Assembly: GCA_029936155.1 (NCBI GenBank)
Contig: JAPYUK010000014.1
Location: 1-42,792, forward strand
Direction of reading: 5' to 3'
Length of the DNA stretch: 42,792 nt
Source of the DNA: Dehalococcoidia bacterium
GTDB lineage: Bacteria; Chloroflexota; Dehalococcoidia; Lucifugimonadales; Lucifugimonadaceae
Positions 36,619 through 42,792 of the stretch are shown here, piece by piece; positions within the stretch are counted from its first letter, which is position 1; each line of letters opens with the position of its first letter. The translations under genes were made by a program, and so were the position numbers. The notes under the pieces are model-generated. The model saw only the letters and a program-made list of their open reading frames with translations. It was not told the DNA's origin and searched no databases.

Positions 36619-37884
36619 ATGACCTCTCAAGACCTTACATATCAAGACGCACCCCCGCAAAACGGCCGTCCTAGTACGGACAAGCTGATCGTTTATGCCG
36701 GTCGAGGGTTGCGCGATATGGGTCGAGGTCTGATCGCAGTCATTCTTGCGATCTACCTTGCCGAAATCGGGCTTTCCATTCCGCAGATCGGACTCGTGCT
36801 GGGCGCTAGCCTGGTCGGTGGGTTCCTGTTTTCGCTGCTTGTGATGTTCACGGCGAATTCGATTTCGCGTCGCCTATGGTTCGTGATAATTGCAGTTGTT
36901 ACCGGTGTTGCGATCTCTATGCTGTTCTTCACCGAGAACGTGTGGCTGATTGGGCTCGCTTCGTTTTTCGGATCGTACGCGGGAAGTGGAATGCACTGGG
37001 GTCCGAGCCTTCAGCTGGAACAGTCGTCGCTCACCGAAATCACCAACGCGCAGACTCGCACCCGAGCGTTCTCAAACCTTTCGGTCTCATCAGCCGGTGG
37101 CAGGGCGGTCGGAAGCGCACTCGTCGGAATCGCGACTTACTTGATCGGTGTTCGAGGGTGGGAGATCGTCGATGCTTACAATGTTTTATTGGCGATCTAT
37201 CTCGGCATCAACCTGCTGAACGCGGCAATCTACCTTGCACTATCGTCAGCGATCGAATCGAAGGCGAGTACCGGCGATCTACTCGTCAACCCTTTCAAAA
37301 CGCCATCACGAAAACCGATCCTCAAGATATCCAGCTTGTTCGCAATCGATTCGTTCTCGGGTGGCATGATATTCGATGCGTTCTTCGCCTTGTGGATGGT
37401 CGACAAGTACGGCCTAAACGAAGGAACTATCGCCGCGATCATGATCGCCACGCAGGGCTTGAACCTCGTGTCGATCTGGCTAGCCCCATCTGTCGCCAAG
37501 CGAATTGGGCTGCTCAACACGTTCGTTTGGACGCAGGTTCTGTCGAATATCTGTCTAATTTCGTTCGCTTTTGCGCCTAGTGCGATTGTTGCTGCCGGAA
37601 TCTGGATGTTGCGTGGCATATTCGACGAGATGGACGTGCCGACACGTCAGTCGTACATGATGGCCATTGTGCCGCCAGAAGAGCGGACAGTTATGGCGGG
37701 ATCGGCGAATCTGGGCCGAGGACTGGGTCGGATGCCCAGCTCGACCGTCACCGGATTCCTTTGGGCAGGTGCGTATACCGTAGCCCCATGGCTTATCGGC
37801 GGTGGCCTAAAACTGGCCTACGACTTCGCCATCTACTTCTCTTTCAGAAACGTAAAACTGCCTGACGACGAGGAGAGCAACTAA
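36619..37884 (+). CDS. Major facilitator superfamily transporter
   Basis: The 421-residue protein has about twelve hydrophobic segments in two halves, with a central polar loop near residues 215-235 (SAIESKASTGDLLVNPFKTP). The N-terminal half contains GRGLRDMGRGLIAVILAIYL and a short basic loop (NSISRRLW) after the second or third helix, as in MFS carriers. The C-terminal helix set ends YDFAIYFSFRNVKLPDD. No substrate can be read from it. It sits between two paralogous amidohydrolases and overlaps the end of paralog B by four bases, so it may import the compound they open, or export a product. ATG 36619 has no clear ribosome binding site. Confidence 0.9.
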   Translation: MTSQDLTYQDAPPQNGRPSTDKLIVYAGRGLRDMGRGLIAVILAIYLAEIGLSIPQIGLVLGASLVGGFLFSLLVMFTANSISRRLWFVIIAVVTGVAISMLFFTENVWLIGLASFFGSYAGSGMHWGPSLQLEQSSLTEITNAQTRTRAFSNLSVSSAGGRAVGSALVGIATYLIGVRGWEIVDAYNVLLAIYLGINLLNAAIYLALSSAIESKASTGDLLVNPFKTPSRKPILKISSLFAIDSFSGGMIFDAFFALWMVDKYGLNEGTIAAIMIATQGLNLVSIWLAPSVAKRIGLLNTFVWTQVLSNICLISFAFAPSAIVAAGIWMLRGIFDEMDVPTRQSYMMAIVPPEERTVMAGSANLGRGLGRMPSSTVTGFLWAGAYTVAPWLIGGGLKLAYDFAIYFSFRNVKLPDDEESN

Positions 37885-39314
37885 CCGCGCCCGGCGTACA
37901 TCATCGCCTGGGTGAGGTCGAGTAGTTCGTAGTCGATGCCGGTGGCTGCGATGGCCTCTTCGCCACGATCGGTTGTGAGTATCTTTCCACCGGTGCCGAT
38001 CACTCGACCTGCCATCATCACAAGATCGCCGCCGACTATCGCGTGGCTGGCATTTCCAATTTCGGGGTCGATCACAGTTAGGTCTGCGTCATTGCCTTCA
38101 GATAGTCGACCCTTAGATACGAGACCCATCATTTTTGCCGGGTTCAGACTCAGCTTCGCTACCAAGTCGAGTGGCTCGAAGGCACCAAACTTCACTAGAC
38201 GAAACGCTTGCTCCAGATTCATGTTGCGAGGAAGCGCTCCACCGTCGCTTGCAATGGCATCGACCGTGAATTCGTTCCTCGAATTCCGAGCTGATGTCAA
38301 ATGAAAACCTGAGACCGGACTGTTCACCGGGAAGCTCATCGAAATGTCAGTCTGCGCGGCAACGAACAGTTCGACACCACGTTCACCGGTTACTAACACA
38401 AGCCCTGTCCGAGTCTCTTCAACTGCCGACGCATAGCCATCCCGCAGAGCTGCCCGAATGCCTTCGTACGTCGGATCGTAGTTCCTGAGTTTCAGGCAAT
38501 TGCTGACAACATCGGCCAGAACATTGCCATCTTCGTCACACTTCCCTTTGGTGAAATTCATGCTGGCAAGATGCGACTCAGACACCACCTGTTCTCGTAA
38601 ATCTTCAAGGATCTGTAGCGCCTCACGTATCTCGTCCTCGATAGGGAGTATCGATCCGCGACAGTAAGCATTTACGTGGGCTATGTGTAATCGCCCCGTG
38701 CTACCGAGCAACTCGGGAATTTCGCGTACTCCGTCGAGCCGAGAGCCCGTTGCCGTAGTCCCAACGTGATATGCGACATACGCTGACATTCGATTCGCTG
38801 TGGCGATGAGATCAGATGTCTCTTCGGGAGTGAACGGGTAGTAACCGCCCCAGAGCTTGATTCCTATCGAGCCTGCGTCAAGGGCTGTGCCTACTATTTC
38901 GGTGATTACATCGGTGCTCAGTCGTCCCTCTGGAACGGTCTCGCCCGGCTTCAGATAGCCCAGACTCCCAACATTCACGCCAGAGCCTCGTGCGGCGATT
39001 CCAGCGACCAGCACATCCATACTCCCTCCGAGGTCGATAACCGTCGTCGCACCTGCCGCTGCCACCATGGGTAACCCTGCACCCCGTAGCTCTCCGAAAT
39101 CGGAAGTGTTGGCGACGTGAACGTGGGTGTCGATCATTCCTGGCATGACCCACTGATCACTCGCGTCGATCGAGTCATTCGCCTTTGCAGGGTCGATTTC
39201 TGGGGCGACCCGCTCGATCACTCCGTTCGTAATTGCGACATCCGAGATATCGTCGAACTTTGTTTCGGCGTCGAGAACACGCGCATTGCGAATCAGTAAA
39301 TCGTAGTGGGCCAA
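37881..39314 (-). CDS. Amidohydrolase (dihydroorotase/D-aminoacylase-like), paralog B
   Basis: About 477 residues, aligned throughout with paralog A: PGMIDTHVHV for the HxH site, GIKLWGGYYPFTPEE for the carboxylated lysine, YHVGTTATGSRLDG, LHIAHVNAYCRG, KCDEDGNVLADV, SFPVNSPVSGF and AIASDGGALPRN. The start chosen is TTG 39314, because AAAAGGA lies just upstream; a GTG 24 bases further 5' opens the same frame but would overlap that site. Clear differences from paralog A in loop sequence suggest another substrate. The gene converges on the MFS gene with a four-base overlap of stop codons. Confidence 0.9.
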   Translation of the reverse strand: MAHYDLLIRNARVLDAETKFDDISDVAITNGVIERVAPEIDPAKANDSIDASDQWVMPGMIDTHVHVANTSDFGELRGAGLPMVAAAGATTVIDLGGSMDVLVAGIAARGSGVNVGSLGYLKPGETVPEGRLSTDVITEIVGTALDAGSIGIKLWGGYYPFTPEETSDLIATANRMSAYVAYHVGTTATGSRLDGVREIPELLGSTGRLHIAHVNAYCRGSILPIEDEIREALQILEDLREQVVSESHLASMNFTKGKCDEDGNVLADVVSNCLKLRNYDPTYEGIRAALRDGYASAVEETRTGLVLVTGERGVELFVAAQTDISMSFPVNSPVSGFHLTSARNSRNEFTVDAIASDGGALPRNMNLEQAFRLVKFGAFEPLDLVAKLSLNPAKMMGLVSKGRLSEGNDADLTVIDPEIGNASHAIVGGDLVMMAGRVIGTGGKILTTDRGEEAIAATGIDYELLDLTQAMMYAGRG

Positions 39315-39436
39315 GATATTCCTTTTGGAGTTCGGCACCGGTGCACCGATTTCTAGCGCAGAATTGTGTGTAGTTTAAGCACTCAAAACCGTTTCAGTGG
39401 CATCAGCGGCCGTTTTCGCTGAACGATGATCCAGAT

Positions 39437-40057
39437 TTGAATACGAATTCCCTGAACGCAAACGGACCCTTCATTCGATTGTCTGCTCGATATATCGCGA
39501 TCCTGGCTGCCCTGATTGCGCTCGTATTGGCTATCGTATGTTCGGCTAGATCGATACACGCTCAGGATCAGGGCGAAGAAGCGATCGTTGGGTATAGGAT
39601 TATTGGCGAGGAGATCGTAGGTCCGCATCTTATTCAGGTGCAGGTTAGCCCGAAGGCTCCGATCACTGGAATTGCGAGATTTGCTGTCCGAGTTCGCAAT
39701 GCTGAATCTGGCGAAGACATAGACGATGCCATCGTGCGTGTGTTCACGACGCCATCAGAAAAGGGCGAGAAGCAGTACTCACCCGGCCTAAATTCACCGT
39801 TTGAACCCATCTTCTATCTGACACAACTGGATGTCGATTTTCCTGGCGTTTGGGCAGTCGATGTCGAAGTAGATTCGTCACTCGGCAGCAGTCTTTCCGT
39901 GATGTCGATTCAGGTACTTGATCGAGGGCGCGGCGGCGGGAGTGGCCTGTGGACAGAATTTCTGTTTGTTCTAATGGCGCTGTCGTTTGCAGGCGGCATC
40001 GGCTGGCTTGTGTACTCCTCCAAGAGGGCGCTGAAGCGTCGAGACCAGCAGCTTTAG
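39437..40057 (+). CDS. Exported domain protein with N- and C-terminal membrane segments
   Basis: The 206-residue protein starts with a signal or membrane segment (YIAILAALIALVLAIVCSA, possible cleavage after SIHA) and ends with a second helix (EFLFVLMALSFAGGIGWLVY) followed by a basic tail SSKRALKRRDQQL. The outside part of about 130 residues is rich in beta strand (GPHLIQVQVSPKAPITG, RFAVRVRN, GVWAVDVEVDSSLG). The layout and strand pattern recall YtkA-like or FixH-like immunoglobulin-type domains often linked with copper or cytochrome oxidase genes, but I cannot confirm this. The start TTG 39437 lacks a good ribosome binding site. Confidence 0.7.
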   Translation: MNTNSLNANGPFIRLSARYIAILAALIALVLAIVCSARSIHAQDQGEEAIVGYRIIGEEIVGPHLIQVQVSPKAPITGIARFAVRVRNAESGEDIDDAIVRVFTTPSEKGEKQYSPGLNSPFEPIFYLTQLDVDFPGVWAVDVEVDSSLGSSLSVMSIQVLDRGRGGGSGLWTEFLFVLMALSFAGGIGWLVYSSKRALKRRDQQL

Positions 40058-40328
40058 CTGCTCAGTAATCACGACAAAATTGCTGCATTAGTTCGCTTCT
40101 CGGACTATTCGTAAAGAACCTTAAAACATTCAGCCGCGCCGAAATAGGCTAATTTTTAGTTTGTACCGTGTACGATTTCTTGATCTTTCGTGATCTCGGT
40201 GCTAAATTTTTGGCATCTTCCGCGGTGCGCGGCAACCAATGAGGAACCGGCCTTACCGGTGCGTCATCAGCACACCCATCAAGGTGGAATCGAGTTCAGG
40301 GCTCGGTTTTGACTAACAGGAGCAGGAT

Positions 40329-41105
40329 ATGGCAGAACCAGTACGATTTGAGGCCGAGGAAATCGCCCCGCAAGAGGGCGGAAATCGAGGAATGGTGGCC
40401 GAATCAGCCCCGTTCGTCGCTTCGGTTGAACGATTGATTATCAGAGTTCGCAGCGCGAAGCTCAATGATCAGACTCAAATGATCGACAACCTTCAGGCTT
40501 GGATTGACCGAGCGATGTCAGGCGGTATCGACGTTCTACGTGACGGCGAGCAGATTCTCGGCACGCTAAATGCCAATGTTGGCGAGATGATTCATTCACG
40601 CACAATGCTGCGACGAATCGTTTCACCGATGGTTGGGCTAACAATTCTCACTGGCGCGCTCGCAGCGGTAACGGTGACGGTATCGGGTGTAGAGGCACTG
40701 TTCCTCGGCACACCACTAGAAATCGTATTCGCCGCTATAATCTTTGGAATCTCAGGTAGTGCGTTTGCAGTTTTGCTTCGCACGGTGACCATGCAGCTTG
40801 AGTACACCGAAAAAGTTGCCCTGTTCATGGTTGGGCTGTCACGACCGCTAGTCGGTGGAGTTCTGGCCCTAGCAGTGTTCGCACTGTTTGGTGCGGGGAT
40901 CATCTCGCTACCACTGGTTTCCGATCAGGAATCGACCACTCGAGTGGCGTTCTTAGCCGGTAGCGGTGGATCAGGAATCTTCGCGGGTCAGCTCGCTATG
41001 TTTGCTTTCGCATTCGCAGCTGGAATCTCGGAAGGCTTCATTACACCTCGATTCGCACGAGGCGTAGCACGAGTTGCTGATCGAGTTAGCTCAGCAACCT
41101 CGTAG
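40329..41105 (+). CDS. Four-helix membrane protein, unrecognised
   Basis: A 258-residue protein with AGGAG eight bases before ATG 40329. The first 90 residues are soluble and mostly helical, with an acidic start; then four hydrophobic segments follow near residues 97-120, 128-152, 172-197 and 217-237. The soluble part contains FVASVERLIIRVRSAKLNDQ and could form a coiled coil. The loop GSGGSGIFAGQL before the last helix is glycine-rich. No family was recognised. A strong terminator follows 21 bases after the stop. The 271 bases before the gene show no other gene. Confidence 0.7.
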   Translation: MAEPVRFEAEEIAPQEGGNRGMVAESAPFVASVERLIIRVRSAKLNDQTQMIDNLQAWIDRAMSGGIDVLRDGEQILGTLNANVGEMIHSRTMLRRIVSPMVGLTILTGALAAVTVTVSGVEALFLGTPLEIVFAAIIFGISGSAFAVLLRTVTMQLEYTEKVALFMVGLSRPLVGGVLALAVFALFGAGIISLPLVSDQESTTRVAFLAGSGGSGIFAGQLAMFAFAFAAGISEGFITPRFARGVARVADRVSSATS

Positions 41106-41126
41106 TCTCAGACAAGACGAAATAGA

Positions 41127-41160
41127 AAAGGCCGGTTCCAATAGGGACCGGCCTTTTTTT
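41127..41160. terminator. Bidirectional intrinsic terminator
   Basis: AAAGGCCGGT / ACCGGCCTTT forms a 10-bp stem with a ten-base loop, followed by a run of Ts on the plus strand and TTTTCTATTT on the minus strand. It ends the plus-strand membrane protein gene and the minus-strand micro-ORF chain. Confidence 0.9.
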
Positions 41161-41240
41161 GTTTGAGCGAATAGTCGTTGGGGTTGAACAGGCTTAGCAA
41201 TGGAAAGCTGCCGGTCATACCTGCGCCAGCCGAAAAGGAA

Positions 41241-41375
41241 CTAGCCCTTCGCCCACCAGATGATGAGTACGAAGACCACGATGTAGAACAGCGTCCTGAT
41301 CATCAGTTGGCGAACGGAAACGCTCCGTCGGCCATCGGAGTCGCGATCTCCACCGCCACGGTTTCGGAGATTCAT
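41241..41375 (-). CDS. 44-residue single-pass membrane peptide
   Basis: The minus-strand frame from ATG 41375 has GAAGGG seven bases upstream and codes for a basic, Arg/Gly-rich head (MNLRNRGGGDRDSDGRRS) and one hydrophobic helix (LFYIVVFVLIIWWAKG) running to the stop. Such a plan fits a small inner-membrane protein. It is the last of three small frames following the PLP enzyme gene and ends 81 bases before the terminator. Its hydrophobic part is clearly like that of the next small frame upstream. Function unknown. Confidence 0.65.
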   Translation of the reverse strand: MNLRNRGGGDRDSDGRRSVSVRQLMIRTLFYIVVFVLIIWWAKG

Positions 41376-41425
41376 CTGTTTCCCTTCTGGTTTTTATTCG
41401 AACCGTTGCTGAAATCCACTGGGAG

Positions 41426-41503
41426 CTAGGCTGCCACCCACCGAATAATGAGCCCGATAGTCACAACGTAAAATAACCACCCCGGAAGTTGGAAACTCTC
41501 AAT
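41426..41503 (-). CDS. About 25-residue hydrophobic micro-ORF, start uncertain
   Basis: A frame between stops encodes SFQLPGWLFYVVTIGLI followed by IRWVAA and a stop. Its LFYVV...LII.W core matches the LFYIVVFVLIIWW core of the 44-residue peptide downstream, which suggests duplication. No ATG, GTG or TTG opens it; the best candidate is ATT 41503 behind AGAGG, very close. It may be a decayed copy rather than a gene. Confidence 0.35.
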   Translation of the reverse strand: MESFQLPGWLFYVVTIGLIIRWVAA

Positions 41504-41512
41504 TGACCTCTG

Positions 41513-41662
41513 CTAGGATTCGCGTTTCTTTGACGCGGGCTCCACGGTCTCGACTAGCTTGTTATTGTCAGCCTCGTCGTAGCCGGGAGGTGGCCCGTGG
41601 CAAACAATGATTGTTTGATAGTAGCTCTTTACACAGCCACAGATTGTCCTCTTATTATCCAT
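41513..41662 (-). CDS. 49-residue cysteine-containing micro-ORF overlapping the PLP gene
   Basis: ATG 41662 lies inside the last codons of the PLP enzyme gene (eight-base overlap, AATGGATAA), so translation could be coupled. The product begins MDNKRTICGCVKSYYQTIIV and continues CHGPPPGYDE, with a CxC pair and a later CH, and ends in a charged Lys/Glu-rich tail. The cysteines could bind a metal, but no family was recognised. Its separate ribosome binding site is weak. Confidence 0.5.
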   Translation of the reverse strand: MDNKRTICGCVKSYYQTIIVCHGPPPGYDEADNNKLVETVEPASKKRES

Positions 41663-42686
41663 TGAAACTCGCTAGCTGATCGGCAAATGTGAACACGGCA
41701 GGAAGCCCACCGGTGTGCAGGAATATGACCGTCTCGTCCTCGCTGAACCCGCCCTCTTCGATCTGGTCGATAAGAGCAGCCATCGCGGTGCCCGTGTAGT
41801 TCGGGTCGCAGATAATCGCATCGGTCTGGGCGGCAATGTGAATCGCCTCGGCCACCTGAGCGCTCATCACGCCGTAGCCTTCACCGACGTACTGGTTGAG
41901 CACTCGCATATCGCTCTCTGCGAACGTCACAGGCAGATCGAGCACGTCCTGAAGGTCCTTGCTGTGCTGGAAGATATAGTCGTCGAGCGGCACGTCATAG
42001 TTCACCGTTACGCCGGTGAATTTCCAGTCGAGTCCCATCGACTTCGCTGCCACGATAAGTCCGCACATTGACCGACCAGCTACGCCGATTATGTGGACGC
42101 ATTTGAGATTGTTCTCCTCGATCTGTTCGAGAATTTCGACTCCCGCCTGAACGAATCCGACCATACCGACGATGCGTGGGAACAAGTGCTCCTGAATAAC
42201 GTATGGCTTGTGACCCTCGGCTTCGAGCTCTTCTTTTAGCTTGGTGGCATATCCCTCGGCGTTGCCCGACTGGTACTCATCGAGCAAGTGCAGCTCGGCA
42301 CCGAGAATCTTATCGATCAGCAGATTACCCTGGACGTTCCGATTGGCTGCGTTCTTCAGGATGAGGATGTATCGCATGCCGATCTTGTTGGCGGCGGCGG
42401 CGGTCATTCGGGCGTTGTTCGAGTGGTAGTCCATGATGTTGATCATCACGTCGTAGCCCTGGTCGGCAACGTGCGGCATCTCAAACTCATAGTGCCGAGC
42501 CTTGTTTCCGCCGTACGCCAAGCCTGTCATGTCCTCACGCTTGATCCATATTTTCGGACCGCCTAAACGTTCAGTAAGACGCGGCATCTCTTCAAGCGGA
42601 GTCGGCAGATGAGCAATGTTCATCCGAGGTAGCTTGTCGATGTGCGATTGAAGTTCGGCAGGAGTAAGGATTTTTGTGGTGGTCAT
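41655..42686 (-). CDS. PLP-dependent D-cysteine desulfhydrase/ACC deaminase family enzyme
   Basis: A 343-residue fold-type II PLP enzyme. The PLP lysine is K62 in AYGGNKARHYEFE after IWIKREDMTGLA. Family markers are HSNNARMTAAAA, the phosphate-binding GVAGRSMCGL where related enzymes have a glycine- and serine/threonine-rich loop, and the C-terminal GEGYGVMSAQVAEAI, DPNYTGTAMAALID and FLHTGG. Relatives split D-cysteine to pyruvate, H2S and ammonia, deaminate ACC, or use other D-amino acids; the exact substrate is open. The ATG at 42686 starts MTTTKILTPAELQ; no strong ribosome binding site is seen. Three micro-ORFs follow on the same strand. Confidence 0.9.
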   Translation of the reverse strand: MTTTKILTPAELQSHIDKLPRMNIAHLPTPLEEMPRLTERLGGPKIWIKREDMTGLAYGGNKARHYEFEMPHVADQGYDVMINIMDYHSNNARMTAAAANKIGMRYILILKNAANRNVQGNLLIDKILGAELHLLDEYQSGNAEGYATKLKEELEAEGHKPYVIQEHLFPRIVGMVGFVQAGVEILEQIEENNLKCVHIIGVAGRSMCGLIVAAKSMGLDWKFTGVTVNYDVPLDDYIFQHSKDLQDVLDLPVTFAESDMRVLNQYVGEGYGVMSAQVAEAIHIAAQTDAIICDPNYTGTAMAALIDQIEEGGFSEDETVIFLHTGGLPAVFTFADQLASFNG

Positions 42687-42792
42687 GGGAATCGATTGTA
42701 GTTGACGGTGGGATCACCATGTGTGACGGGCGTAGTTGGAGCTGTGGGATACGGCTCAGTAGCATTCTCAGATCAATAAAAGTTGTCATCCT

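Noticed and set aside
41178-41429. Plus-strand frame of 83 codons
   Set aside because: No ribosome binding site or motif; the minus strand holds the better supported 44-residue membrane peptide.
1-42792. CRISPR arrays, insertion sequences, prophage genes or integrase sites
   Set aside because: No regular repeat-spacer arrays, transposase, integrase or phage genes were seen on either strand.

Overview
The window (about half G+C by eye) carries bacterial housekeeping genes mixed with catabolic accessory genes. I infer an uncultured marine-type Chloroflexota, perhaps the SAR202/Dehalococcoidia group. The reasons are rpoB and rpoC with long low-complexity tails and no ribosomal protein genes beside them, a threonyl-tRNA synthetase without a TGS domain, a two-subunit glycine decarboxylase, frequent TTG/GTG starts, and many amidohydrolase and TIM-barrel catabolic genes. 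This is inference; an rpoB or rpoC tree would settle it.

Layout. 1-2100: a partial amidohydrolase, a cupin gene broken by an amber codon, a metallo-beta-lactamase-fold hydrolase and tRNA-Asp, all on the minus strand. 2320-6295: a copper-handling block (glutaredoxin, YHS protein, CopA ATPase, CsoR) reading left from a CsoR-type palindrome, with an odd cytochrome c reading right from the same palindrome. 6268-7188: a PAP2 membrane phosphatase. 7671-18583: rpoB, rpoC, tRNA-Val, thrS. 18818-22508: citrate synthase, a MidA-like methyltransferase and a triple-domain RidA protein. 22636-27061: gcvT-gcvH-gcvPA-gcvPB, a complete P/T/H glycine cleavage set (the L protein is not in the window). 27266-29097: a small membrane protein, a TIM-barrel amidohydrolase and a peroxiredoxin whose active-site codon is UGA. 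29179-31944: HpaI-type aldolase, KDPG aldolase and a KDG-kinase-like PfkB protein, together a plausible route from 2-keto-3-deoxy sugar acids to pyruvate and glyceraldehyde 3-phosphate. 32264-39314: gamma-glutamyltransferase, sugar isomerase/epimerase and two paralogous amidohydrolases that flank an MFS transporter. 39437-42686: two unrecognised membrane proteins, then on the minus strand a D-cysteine desulfhydrase-like PLP enzyme followed by a chain of three very small ORFs ending at a shared terminator.

The strongest unusual feature is at 28627-29097. An ordinary ORF call would start after an in-frame UGA, but the reading frame continues through it. The UGA sits exactly where the peroxidatic cysteine of peroxiredoxins belongs and is followed at the right distance by a bacterial SECIS-like hairpin. 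I read this as a selenocysteine peroxiredoxin. Other signals of interest are six helically phased GTAAY repeats at 36393-36454, the micro-ORF chain at 41241-41662, the amber-interrupted cupin, a cytochrome c lacking the first haem cysteine, and a string of hairpins between rpoB and rpoC.
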